Shown here in pieces: positions 10,798 through 29,590 of a stretch of 64,000 nucleotides of DNA. The position numbers were made by a program, and so were the translations under genes. How positions within the stretch are numbered: position 1 is the first letter of the stretch; each line of letters starts with the position of its first letter. Origin of the DNA: Rhizoctonia solani (taxonomy: Eukaryota; Basidiomycota; Agaricomycetes; Cantharellales; Ceratobasidiaceae); the NCBI RefSeq assembly GCF_016906535.1, contig NC_057371.1, positions 868,001 to 932,000 on the forward strand, in the 5' to 3' direction. The notes beneath the pieces were generated by a model. The model did not search any database and was not told the origin of the DNA. It worked only from the letters and a program-made list of their open reading frames with translations.

Positions 10798-12423
10798 TTA
10801 TTTATAACAGGAAAGTGTCCTTTGGACAAGGCATACAAGTTGGAAGCATCTCCAAAATAGGACCAAAGCTAGAAAGCTCATCCCGAAGAAGTCGCTTGCC
10901 TTGATTGGTTTCGTATCACGGGTGGTTTCCTGAAAACTCCCCCATGTCACCAGTCTCCGGATACCAGACCATTCCAGCGCTCTTTGAAGATTGCCGATAT
11001 TAATATCCGAGCTATCGTGTAATAGTACAATGTATCCAGGCAAACTTGAATAGGTAATCGATAATCGCCGTAAAACTCCCAGGAGTCGTTGGTTGGTGGG
11101 GTAATGGCAATTTCTTGACTGTAGGTGAGAGATTGACGAGTTCAAATGGTTTATAAAAATTGTTGAATTCCTCCGCACAAAGTCTAGTCACATTCGAGCG
11201 AGAAAAGAAATGTACAATGTTCTCGTCTGGCTGTTCGTACCAATTAAAAGGGGAGTAGATGGTCATGAATATGGGGCTTGAACCGGTGTCCAGCAATCGC
11301 AAAAGTCTCCCGAGTTCTAAGAATGATCGGGCGTGGGTGATAAGGGTTTCTAGGCTATGAAGTGCTACAGGCGGAACTGCAATGTCCAAGAGGCTCAACT
11401 CAATTTGAAGCTCAAGCACACGTAGCTGGGGGCTACTCGCTAGAATAACCAATAATTGTGATTCATGTAGAGGAGCATTGTCGTGGAAGGCGCAAAGACG
11501 AAGCTCGTTGAGGTTGTGAAATGCTTTGCTCGTCCAGTCGGGAAAACAACGAGTTAGTCGCAGAGTGGTGACCGGAAATAATAAATCTTCTAGGTGCTGA
11601 GCAGGCATGTCCAGACGTAGAGCATCTTCCCTGTGTAACTGTTCATTCGTGTAGATGCTGAATATATTTATTGTGCCTGTGAGCCATATTTCCAACGCAT
11701 CCAGAGTCCCAGGTGTGGCTTTCGTATTGAGAAATTGGGAAAGTACCGATAAACTAAATTCTTTTCTGGAAATTGAATCGACGGGATCGGTATCATAGGA
11801 TAGGAAGGGGATGTCACATCTTAGCCGCCGAATGCGGGGAATCAGAGGAGCAACAGCCTTCTCTAGAGAAGGGTCAATCTTACGGTCATGGGCATGATCT
11901 TCATATGCGTATTGGACGTGGAGCTCCAGTTGCGATTTCCCAGATCTCGACAAAAATGTCTCTATGCGAGATAACGAACTAGAGTTTTTTAAGAGCGTTG
12001 CTGTGATGTCGATGTGTATCCATAGCTGGGGTAGACTGATGGCAATCTGGCGCCAATGAGTGCAAACATGACTCACACAAATTGGATACTCCCGAGGCAC
12101 TGTTCTGATGCCAGAATCCAATATGCATGACTCAGTAGTAGGAAAGAGAAGAAAAATTTTGGCAAGAAGGTCTGGGGAAGACGATGGATAGGGACGATGC
12201 TGGGCGAGGCGTTCCTTGCAAAGCTGATAGCTACCCTGGCCCGTTGGATCTTTTGTTCAAGCAGGACCGCCTCATCAAGCTGGCCAGTAAGCCGCAGATT
12301 CTGAAGGACGGGTCCTGCAGTCGTTTGGTTGATACATTCTCTTCGTACAGCGAGACTAGTGTCCAAATATTGACTTAGTGCAGCCTCTAGCCGGTAGCCG
12401 ATAGATTTAAGTTTAGAATCCAT
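10798..12423 (-). pseudogene. F-box protein, frame-broken (pseudogene or sequence error)
   Basis: The start at 12423 gives a helical N-terminus (LEAALSQYLDTSLAVRRE) and a second helix (EQKIQRARVAISFARNA). The F-box begins PIHRLP and must change frame near 12172-12178, at a run of four C on the coding strand, to continue as DLLAKIFLLFPTTESC, then ICVSHVCTHWRQIAISLPQL. The body is Leu-rich, like other Agaricomycete F-box/LRR-like proteins. Near 11080-11130 the homology to the neighbouring paralog moves to another frame, with NIGNLQRALEWSGIRRLVTW matching its C-terminus. F-box proteins recruit substrates to SCF ubiquitin ligases. With two shifts the copy may be dead, but single-base slips are seen in essential genes nearby too. 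Confidence 0.6.
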
Positions 12424-12699
12424 TTTACTGGTCGTCTTCCTGAACTACCGCCCGCGAGCGATAATATATATTCTTGGAAAATAACTTTGTGCAAGGTAAT
12501 TGTTCGAAGGGTCCTTGGAGCGATATATACTGTGAGAGAACGGGACGTATGCAATGTATACCACAAGGTGATAGTGAATTGCAATTGTTATAAATGCAAC
12601 GCCTCGCGTATGCTTACGATAGATCGTGGACCAGGAAACTTGCAATTACCGCCCACCCCCTTGAATTTCGAAAATCGTTCGCATAACCCTAAAATTATA

Positions 12700-14350
12700 A
12701 TGGTTACTGGTATTAGTGAACTCGAGAGTGCGAGCAACGCACTAGGAGCCGCGCTGGACGAATATCTTGATGCTTGTTTCGCTACTCCCAACCCCAAGAT
12801 AACATCAAAGACTGAGAGTGTTGTTTGCGTACCGAACTCGAACTCTCATGAATTCATTGCTCAGGAATACCCAAGAGCTACCTTTTTTGAGGCCCAAATA
12901 CAACGAGCTAAGGCCGCCATTGGCGAGGCGATAAACAGTTCCTCTGTAACGGCGCCTATGAAAGTACTCCCGACCGAGGTACTCACTCGCATCTTTCGGC
13001 TTGCGATCGGTACAGAACCTTGCACGCTTAACCTATGGCCCGTCGAGACACAGTACCTGGTCTTGTTAACTCATGTTTGTGCCCACTGGCGTCGGATTAT
13101 TGTTGGCACCCCACTCTTTTGGACACACATCGATGCCACCCCCCACATATACAATAGTGAGAGGTTACAAGATCGCAGCCGGATCTTCTTAGAACGTGCT
13201 GGCAGCTCCCCGCTTGAACTTCATATCTCTACTCCTTATCCTACGGACGAGTACTGGGAAGCTACTGGCTTGAACGAGTTCTTCATTCCACTTATCCCTC
13301 GTATTCAATCTCTAGATCTCGATGTTCGTATGGAATACACAGGCTCATACGACGCCTGCGCCTCGCAATAAGTTTGCTTCATCCGTACTTTCTAAATGTT
13401 TTGGTACGAGCTGTTTACCTGAAACGCTCAGCCAGGCTAGCCTGAGAACGAGCATTTGTAACCATATCGGCCACCTCTTCATTGAGTCTGCCGAGGCCGG
13501 GCCTGGCGATAATCAGCTTTTACTTGAAGCCCCTGAAACTCACCTCCGTAATGTTTGGGGAGGAATTAGGGTTCTCAGGTTGGCATCCATATTCCCTTCC
13601 TGGACGAGTATCGCATATTCTGGTCTTGTCGAACTCAGCCTAGGAACTTACGACAGTTACAACAGAGTAGACATTTCCGTGTACCACTTAGCTCAGATCT
13701 TATCCTCGAGCCCTGAGTTACGCGTGTTGGATTTTGGACTCTGTATCATTCCTAGCGATAACCTACCTACAGCTGTGTCACTACCCCACCTACAAACGCT
13801 GATAATGCGGCCGAAATCCAAGAGTGATCTTGAATACGTCATGAGACTACTTACTCCTGGCTCTGAACCCCTGCACATGGCAATTTGCTCTTCGCTGGCT
13901 GGTCCGGACGAAACATACACCACTGCAGAGATAGCCAGGTTCTTTGCGCGCTCAAATGTGGCAACACTGCACTTTGTGGGAATCACCAGCTGTCTCGGAC
14001 TACTAAGCCTTGTGAATGGCCTACAAACCCTCACGCTCACCATATACTCAAGTGAAGATATGAAATCCATTTTTGCTTACGAGAAACCTTGCCATCTTCA
14101 CCCAAAGAGACTTCACCTGCTAAGTGTAAATCCAGACGAGTTGGCTATTGGTACGCTTTTGCAACTCGCCAAGTTGTACGTTCCCCAGCGACTGGTGGTA
14201 TGGGTGCCATACACTATTACCCGGGGGCCTGTCCCCAAAATACATAGCACAACTTTAGTTGAGCAAGAGTTATCTAACATTGGTATCACCGGCAAGGTTG
14301 TTATTTCAAAATCACCCAACCCTACAGAGTACTCCCTAATGTCGTTCTAA
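12700..14350 (+). CDS. F-box protein with one apparent frameshift
   Basis: The start at 12700 (MVTGISELESASNALGAALD) matches the layout of the minus-strand paralog. The F-box reads MKVLPTEVLTRIFRLAIGTE and is followed by VLLTHVCAHWRRIIVGTPLF. The first frame ends at a TAA at 13369-13371, while the paralog's next block continues in another frame as RNKFASSVLSKCFG and runs to 14350. The two frames overlap and carry successive blocks of the same family, so a slip of one base (or two) at about 13352-13370 is needed. No GT-AG intron is obvious there. The C-terminal half has Leu-rich repeats (SSPELRVLDFGLCIIP). It is probably an SCF substrate adaptor, either decayed or with a sequence error. Confidence 0.65.
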
Positions 14351-14967
14351 GTGGACTTCTACATTCCGTATTGGGTTACCAAGCCTTTTTATAAGCTATA
14401 TCTATGAAGTAGACGTGAATTTATCGATTGTAGAAGTTGAGCTAAGCCCATTCGCGAAGTGATGTGTGCGAAAATAGTAGGCATACATAAAGATGCGATA
14501 TATGCACTAAGAAACCCAGAGAGAGACCATATGGAACTGGGAGAAAAGCAAGTAATCCCTGCGGCCACGAGGTGGAAAGGGTGTGCCAAGAGCCTCGGGC
14601 GCTCGACCGTGATTGAGGACTCACGGGTGGGTGGTCTCAACTGCAACATACAGCATAGGGGTCGGAGAATACAGAACCCAAAATGTGCTTTCCAATGCAT
14701 AAACCGCGACTTACATGCGCATATGCGAATGGTCGGTAAAGTCCAACCACTACTTCCATAATCAGTAACCTTGCTATAAGTCACCTGCTTGTGTAATCGA
14801 GTTGTATATTTGGGTTTGTGGGTTTTTGGGTGGGAACGCCTAGCAAAAACCGGACATCACGTAGCCTTTTAGCACTTTTGCAGCTCACAGTGATCTTTCA
14901 GCTCATCTTCCCAAATCTTTCGCCCTCAATTAGCTCCCTGTGGTTACCATTCTCACAAACCGCATAC
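14351..14967. other. non-coding stretch after the F-box gene
   Basis: About 600 bases with only short, compositionally poor open frames on both strands. No repeat, RNA gene or domain was recognised. Confidence 0.45.
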
Positions 14968-15390
14968 TCACACCAACTTGTCGTTGTCTTTGCATATATA
15001 GCATTCTAACCATGTGCTATATAACCCGGACCCTTGCCTGTAATGATTGGACGCAACATCCCTCAATGTCTGGTTAGCGGGAATGCTGTGCGAAGAGAGT
15101 TCCATGGCAGCCTTTGTCATTAGTGTAGTAAAGTCGGTCATAAACAATGGCGAAGTGGTGCCAAATCCTGAACTAGAAGAGGAGTCAAGACGAATGGGGA
15201 GGGTTTGAAAGGCACCAATAAGGCTATCCAAAAGCTTAACAAAATCTTCAGAAAAGGCAGCTGTATCACCTGTGCCTAAGTGGTTGATGAGTTCTGAAAT
15301 TGAGGCAAGTAAATGCATCTTAATTTCGATCAACATATGAGTTGAGTTTCTTGTTCCGCTTGCTTCTCGTATCCGATCACTTGAGCTCAA
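14968..15390 (-). CDS. hypothetical protein, about 140 residues
   Basis: This open frame has amphipathic, Leu-rich composition (MHLLASISELINHLGTGDTA, FSEDFVKLLDSLIGAFQTLP) more like a real helical protein than the surrounding frames. No domain is recognised. The last 20 residues lose this character, so an intron or an earlier stop may lie near 15030. It may be a fragment of a larger, fungus-specific gene. Confidence is low because no homologous block can be named. Confidence 0.35.
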   Translation of the reverse strand: MSSSDRIREASGTRNSTHMLIEIKMHLLASISELINHLGTGDTAAFSEDFVKLLDSLIGAFQTLPIRLDSSSSSGFGTTSPLFMTDFTTLMTKAAMELSSHSIPANQTLRDVASNHYRQGSGLYSTWLECYICKDNDKLV

Positions 15391-16720
15391 AATTGAAGTG
15401 GCTCATAAGGACTATTACTCCCTCACTGAAGCGGAAGAAAGCACATACAATGACGAAGTCGAGTGGACAGGTCGAGATCTTTACTAATCAATCTTATCCA
15501 CTTGTTTTAGCTTGAACTGCGTGCCAGGGCACTTGACCCAGCTGACCGTTCAGATCAACACCAGATATCACTCTACATATTGCTCCCACAATAATCCAGT
15601 GTACACTTGTGCAGCTATCAGACCTTGAGATAATTTTGCTAAGACAAACAATGATCGGTGACATTTTGGATGCGTTGCACGGCTACTTATGTCTGGACCT
15701 AGGCTATTGCATATTCACGCAGGCTAGATCGTGCTGTATCGACTACGGAGTTGCTCGCGCGCTGTAACCTGAAATCTCTGCTGTTGTATCCAGGAAGCAT
15801 TGAAGATGACTCCTGCCTGTTAAGCTCTGTGGGCGTTATTGAAACTCTCATATTTAGCACTAAAGCGTCAGGAATAGCCAATGTTCTGCATGGTGAGAAG
15901 GCACCCGCGCTATACCCTCAAGTATTATGTATTCAATGCAAACAATATCAACGTACCAAAACTGACTATCAGAGCCCTTTCATACAAGATCGGAATATAT
16001 GCGCTACGATAGTTATTAATGCGAGAAATATAAGCATATGTTGGGGCTTTCCCCCTTGATGTGGTCGAAATGGAACAAGAATCATCCCTCCGTGGCTATG
16101 ATACTAAAGTTTTCTGAGCCTATATTCTAAGAAGTTTTATTTACTACGAGCATCCTTTTGCATCATTGGGGATCGTTATTCCGTAAGGATGTACTAGTAG
16201 ACCTCGACCCTTTTGACTACTGTCCGTAGTTTGTTTGGTTTAGGGGTGGTAGTAAAAGAACCAATAACAGGTGTATAGGGATACATGTATATGTATCATG
16301 CTTAGGCACCAATGGCATGGGTACCAAAATACAACTCAGGTTAGATGTAGCGTGAAAGTAACTAGCTCTTCGCGCTTAAGCTGTATGTCATATGTCCGCC
16401 CCCAAGCACATGAAAAGATTGAGAATGCATATGAATACATTAAAACCTGCGATCCGTCGGGATTGAGATTTACAGTAGAAAACTTCCTGTAATAGGTTAG
16501 TAAATGATGGGCGATGAGCATATAACGATAGAACCCTGGGAAAGTTCACCGTGGTTCCTTCAATACTTGGCTGTAGTAAATTGGAATGTGACCACCAACT
16601 GACCCACAAATTCAGGAAAGTTCTCGTAAGCGCCGATAGAGTCCCAAGATCACGAGGCGCCAAGTGGCTGTGTAGGCACACGCGATCGCCACCGACTTGT
16701 TGTTGACGACGACTGGGGAG
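15391..16720. other. sparse region upstream of prp8
   Basis: About 1.3 kb where no convincing gene was found. Short frames at 15751-16059 and 16271-16492 lack coding character. The last 200 bases should hold the prp8 promoter. Confidence 0.45.
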
Positions 16721-24429
<7,709 letters not shown>

Positions 24430-24562
24430 GTGTCTGGAGGTATTATAGTTACATATGCTGTGGTTGTACATGTTGTTCGAGTAATATACGTTGTTTGTTT
24501 ACGTGTCATGCTGCGGTGATTAGATAAGGGGGCCTGGACACGAGCTACTCCTGACAACGACT

Positions 24563-27258
24563 ATGAGTGACGCTGCGTCTGGGGCACGGAGGCGAGGATA
24601 CGGTCGGGGTGCGACTGAACATGGCAGTATCGCGACTGCGAGTGTTATCGACGATGACGACCACCCTCGACGCGACATGATGGGGCTCTGGAACCCTAAC
24701 GGCGAGGTCCGCCCTTTGTTTTTTGCAATTATTTTCTCTAACTTTTTCATCAGAGAGAACGCGCGACTAATGCGCCGTTTGAGTCTGAGAGCACGAGTCT
24801 CGCGGTCATGGGTGCACTCACAGCACTCGCGTTCTTGCTACGATTTTACAAGATTAACCAGCCAGACCAGGTCGTGTATGTACATGCCTCTGCTGCACGT
24901 GACCCATCCGCTAACTGATCCTGCAGCTTTGACGAGGTCCACTTTGGAAAATTCGCCGCATACTATATCTTGCGTGAATACTATTTCGATGTGCACCCTC
25001 CATTTGCAAAGATGCTCCTCGCTGCCGCCGGCTGGTTCTCTGGCTTTGACGGTAAATTCGAGTTTGAGAATATCGGGGACAGCTACACCGAACATCACGT
25101 CCCCTATGTCGGCATCCGTGCTCTCCCTGCGGTTCTCGGCAGCTTGACGGTCCCCATCGTATTCCAGATAATGAAGGAAAGCGGCTATCCCACTATCGTC
25201 TCGGCGTTTACTGCCGCCCTTGTTCTTTTTGGTAGGTGACGTGTCGATCACGCTGCTACTGATGCTCATGATGCACCGCGCATACAGACAACGGACACGT
25301 CACCCAGTCTCGCCTTATTCTTCTCGATGCACAGCTATGCTTTTTCATGGCCCTGTCACTGTACTCGTACATCCGCTTCCGCAAACTCCGATACGCGTGA
25401 GTTTTCTCCGCATATTCTCCATTTTGCCCTCATCTGACCGTTTTTGCCCCTTTTCAGCGAGTATTCATCCGAGTGGTGGACTTGGTTGATCGCGACAGGC
25501 GTGTTTTTGGCATGCACTCTGGGATGCAAAATGGTTGGTCTCTTCACATTCGCCACTATCGGAACCGCCGTCTTGGTCGACTTGTGGAGTTTGTTGGATA
25601 TCAGACGTGGTCATACTATGGTATGTGTACTTAATTATCTACTATGCACGTGTTTTCAAATTTTGTGCAGGAATCGTTCGGACGTCACTTTGCTGCCCGC
25701 GCATTTGGTTTGATCATCGTACCCGCCATTGTCTATCTGTCTTTCTTCTGGGTTCACTTTGCTATTCTTACCAACTCGGGCAGTGGCGACTCTTTCATGA
25801 GCCCTGCTTTCCAAGAGACTCTCAAGGGCAATGAATTGCTGATGAACAGTCAGGAGATCCGCTACTACGATACTATTACTATGCGCCACAAGGATACCAA
25901 GACCTTCCTTCACTCACACGTTGAACGCTACCCAATGCGCTACGAAGATGGTCGTATCAGTAGTCAAGGCCAGCAAGTCACTGGTTATCCACACAACGAT
26001 ACCAACAACGACTGGCAGGTTATTCCTACCAAGGCCATCCCATCCACTGGCCGTGGTCGCGTTGTCCGCCACAACGATGTTGTTCAACTTTTACACATCA
26101 AGACCGACACCTACCTTATGACACACGATGTCGCCTCGCCCTTGATGCCCACAAACCAAGAGTTCACCACTATCGACGCCAACGACGAGTCGCGTTACAA
26201 TGACACCTTGTTCCAGATTCAGATCAATGATGCACACGAGGGGGAGCCCTGGAAGAGCAAGTCCGGTCACTTCAAGTTGATTCATATCCCTACCAAAGTC
26301 GCCATGTGGACTCATCCAAGCCCCCTTCCCGACTGGGCCTTCAACCAGCAAGAGATCAACGGAAACAAGAACTCGGCCGAAAAGTCTTGCACTTGGTATG
26401 TTGATGATATTGTTGCAGATGAATGTAAGTCCGATTCAGTGGTTGCTTTAGTCCCCAAGACTAACTGGTTTTGTAGACGGTACCCAGAGCGAACGTATCA
26501 CTAACGTTGCGCCTCGCCCTCCCAAACATATGAACTTCTTCCGCAAATTCGGCGAGCTACAACTTCTGATGTTGCAGCATAACGCTGGACTGACTGCTTC
26601 GCATCCATATGCGTCTGGCCCGATTAACTGGCCATTCCTTCTCAGTGGGATCAGTTTCTGGACTGAGAGCGACTCTAAGAAGCAGATTTATATGGTTGGA
26701 AATGTTCTTGGTTGGTGGTTCTGCGTGATGGCACTCTCAATCTTCTTGGGCGTCCTTGGCGCCGATCAACTCGCTAGGAGGCGTGGTATTGTTCCTATCC
26801 CCGATCGTAAGTGTCCACGCGCGTTATATATCATGCCGTGCTCATTCGTTCATGCAGCTGTCCGGAATCGTCTGTACAACTCAACCGGATTCTTCCTGCT
26901 CGCTTGGGCCTACCACTACTTCCCATTCTTCCTCATGAACCGCCAGCTCTTTGTCCACCACTACCTCCCAGCACATCTCGCATCCGCCCTTGTTGCCGGT
27001 TCCGTCTTCAACTTCATCCTTTCTGAAACCATTCACTATCCTATCTCTATTGCTGGCCCATCCACCCGTCTTCGCCCCCGTCAAAAGAGCGATCTCGGAT
27101 TCAAGGCTGCCATCGCAGCTACTGGATTCGCTGTCGCACTTTTGATGGTGTTCCTGTTCATTGCGCCATTGACATACGGAACGAGCTCGCTCGACGGCCA
27201 CCAAGTCAACAGGAGGAGAATTCTGTCCACCTGGACTTTGCACTTTGCGGGCAAATAA
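24563..27258 (+). CDS. pmt4: dolichyl-phosphate-mannose--protein mannosyltransferase Pmt4
   Basis: This ER enzyme transfers mannose from dolichol phosphate to Ser/Thr of secretory and membrane proteins. After a short cytosolic N-terminus come the first membrane helix (LAVMGALTALAFLLRFYKIN) and the catalytic loop FDEVHFGKFAAYYILREYYF with the family's conserved Asp-Glu and the following DVHPPFAK. Several membrane helices follow, then three MIR repeats in the lumenal loop (TFLHSHVERYPMRYEDGRIS, VVQLLHIKTDTYLMTHDVAS, HFKLIHIPTKVAMWTHPSPL) and C-terminal helices with YHYFPFFLMNRQLFVHHYLP. The pattern GDSFMSPAFQETLKGN and the FGKFA motif place it in the PMT4 subfamily, which acts mainly on membrane-anchored substrates. 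About seven introns are present. The stop is at 27258; the upstream neighbour prp8 ends only 133 bp before the start. Confidence 0.94.
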
Positions 27259-27683
27259 GCAAATGACGTGGAGAAGAAAGAAAGAGGAAGAGATAGAGGG
27301 AATAAAATACAATATCTTACGCGCATTACGATCCAGGAGAGTTTGTTTTGATTTTTGTAGGAGGCACGAAGCTTGTACATAACTCCCGGTGTGTTTGTGC
27401 TCAGGATTATAGTTTGTTGTACCTGATTGTAGTCTTGAGTAATATATCTATTGGCATTGTTAGAATAAATTACATTTGGGACAGAGAAATCATGATCTAG
27501 TGCAAGGTGTCAGCTGGACCGCTTCACATGCGTATTTAAAAGACTTGGGGAACTATCTCAGAGGATATGGTACTTCTCAGTACCACTTCCAAATCAAGAG
27601 GCTTACCCAACTCACATCCGAATTTGCTTCCGGATCCACACAAACACACATCCGCAGACCCCGTCAAGACCCCCGACATCCAA
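27259..27683. other. intergenic region, pmt4 to rpl43
   Basis: About 425 bases in tandem orientation. It should contain the 3' end of pmt4 and the promoter of the ribosomal-protein gene; pyrimidine-rich and short A-rich tracts are present. No gene was found. Confidence 0.5.
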
Positions 27684-28254
27684 AATGGTAAGGCAAAGTG
27701 TCGTATCTGGTTTATGAATGCTAAATGTGCTTCGCATCATAGACCAAGCGCACGAGAAAAGTTGGCGTTACTGGAAAGTACGGAACGGCAAGTTTCGGGT
27801 TTGGCTGCATCTGGCACAAGGGTGATAATAATTAGATTTTGTGCTATAGCGTTATGGTGCTTCCCTGCGTAAGCAAGTGAAGAAGGTACGCCGAATCGTA
27901 TACCTGTAGCGGAAGTAGATAGTTGACCGGTTATCTGGGCTTATAGATGGAGGTCACTCAACACGCTCGCTACACCTGCACTTTCTGCGGAAAGGTAACA
28001 TTGATTTAACTAGACGCAAGGGCTAGATAGTAACATGGGAATGTTCAGGACTCGGTCAAGCGCACCGCTGTTGGTATCTGGAACTGCCGCTCGTGCAAGA
28101 AGGTGATTGCTGGCGGTGCATGGACTGTTTCGACCACTGCTGCGGCGACTGTCCGAAGGTACGTCTCTTTCCCCCTCGGTTGACCTTTACTCAACTAAAA
28201 AAAAATCCCGCTTTTAGTACCATTCGTCGTCTGCGCGAGCTTACTGAGGCATAA
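27684..28254 (+). CDS. rpl43: 60S ribosomal protein eL43 (L43/L37Ae)
   Basis: Six exons reconstruct a complete protein of about 92 residues: 27684-27686 (ATG only), 27743-27787, 27850-27885, 27947-27994, 28049-28158 and 28218-28254. The protein starts [20 protein letters not shown], then has the four-Cys zinc ribbon CTFC...CRSC and ends RRLRELTEA, the normal family length. It lies in the large subunit near the E site. Two features are odd: the first exon is just the start codon, and intron 2 (27788-27849) begins GCAAGT, a GC-AG intron that is needed to read KYGT-RYGA. Intron density is high for so short a gene, which is common for fungal ribosomal-protein genes. Confidence 0.97.
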
Positions 28255-29590
28255 AAATGGTCTGATTAGGATTATATGCTTGCGTGTGTTGTATTATCAT
28301 TGCTTCTTATGCTCCAATGCACTCGTCCTGCTGCTATGCACTATGAAAATTCTTTCGTCCGACGTGTGCGTCGTGTGGGGTAAGTATATGCGAGACCCCG
28401 ATCCGAAAAATAGCAATCAAAACCGTTTTTGTAAACCCGAATCGTGCACTGCGCCGTAGTTGAAAGAAAGTTATGTCCAGTTGCTTAGTGATGAGATTAT
28501 CCTTTGAACCAATAGTTGTCAGCTACGGTTAAGTTATCAATCTCATTCTCCCGTCACATAGTTGCAAACTTAGATTAGGATATTCTGGGAGCCTTATGTG
28601 GAAAGATATACATGATAGGGGTGTATTGGAAAGCAACTGGAAAAATAGAAATGAGAATATCATCTAGGAGTGTGCTGATAGGTGCCATGAAATGCTTCGA
28701 CGCTTTTGGGTGAATTGGGGGGGGGGGGGGGTTCGACACAAACTTGAAAAGCAGAGCCCCAGTTGGCAGTGTCTTGTGTATGCGCCATTGCACTACGCGC
28801 GCAGAAGCCATAGTTCAATCAATGTTGGCGGCGGGTGGCATTAATGAATATCTTTAAGATAAATTATTGAACTAAATTAGTAGATTTGCTTTTGCTCTAA
28901 ATTGCCAGGCGATAAACCAGTCGACTCTCCATCTAGAACCGACTCCAAATTTGGAGGGCCACAGAAATTGCTGGAGAGGAATCAATTGAAAAGGGAATTG
29001 GATAGTACGATGAATTTGTTGATGAGGTAACCCTTGTCGGGCAATGTATGTTTATATTGTCAACTTGAATCACGGGTACCCGCTCACTGGCAAATATCGG
29101 CAAGCTGGGAGCACTGGGCAGACCATACAAGGATCAAAATAAACAAACTCGAATAATCTTATAGCTCTAGTCATAGATTAGATTCTGCTACTACCGGTGA
29201 CTGAGTGAAGCGGATTATCTACAACTCGCTCAATGCAAGGGGGCACGAATCGAAATTCTTTGGTGCCTTGACAACAATATAAGCGATTTGCATGTAGGGC
29301 ACGTCGAGATTGACACGGACTTAGTCCAGGACAAACTCTCATAAAATCATTTGATGGCAGTGTATGATGGATCTTATTTAGCATGTTTTGACTATGTCCA
29401 GAAACTGAAAAGTCATCCATGAATAAGTTCCATGCTCACCGTTGGACCATGTACCCCACAGCCAACCCATCGCAATGCATAATCTCGGAAAACACATAGG
29501 AAGAAGCAAATATCATCATTACAACAACAACTCACATACTTAAGAAACACAGACCGAGAGAATAGATTGGGTGATCGTCGCCTCGACTGA
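28255..29590. other. gene-free region between rpl43 and prp40
   Basis: About 1.3 kb between the stop codons of two converging genes. Frames here are short and lack coding character. A run of 15 G is the only notable element. No tRNA or mobile element was recognised. Confidence 0.5.
28717..28731. repeat. G15 homopolymer
   Basis: Fifteen consecutive G on the plus strand, in otherwise mixed-composition DNA. Such a tract can form a four-stranded structure and is also a place where sequencing length is unreliable. Confidence 0.85.

Noticed and set aside
10542..10904. 120-codon plus-strand open frame between mcm10 and the F-box gene
   Set aside because: It overlaps in antisense the C-terminal homology of the minus-strand F-box copy and the mcm10 promoter; no recognisable protein features.
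14389..14784. 131-codon minus-strand open frame downstream of the F-box gene
   Set aside because: The composition is Cys/Trp/His-rich and irregular, with no domain or coding rhythm, and overlapping frames of similar length exist on the other strand.
28255..29590. Search for a tRNA, transposon or terminal repeats in the gene-free stretch
   Set aside because: No cloverleaf arms, terminal inverted repeats, or reverse-transcriptase or transposase fragments were recognised by eye.
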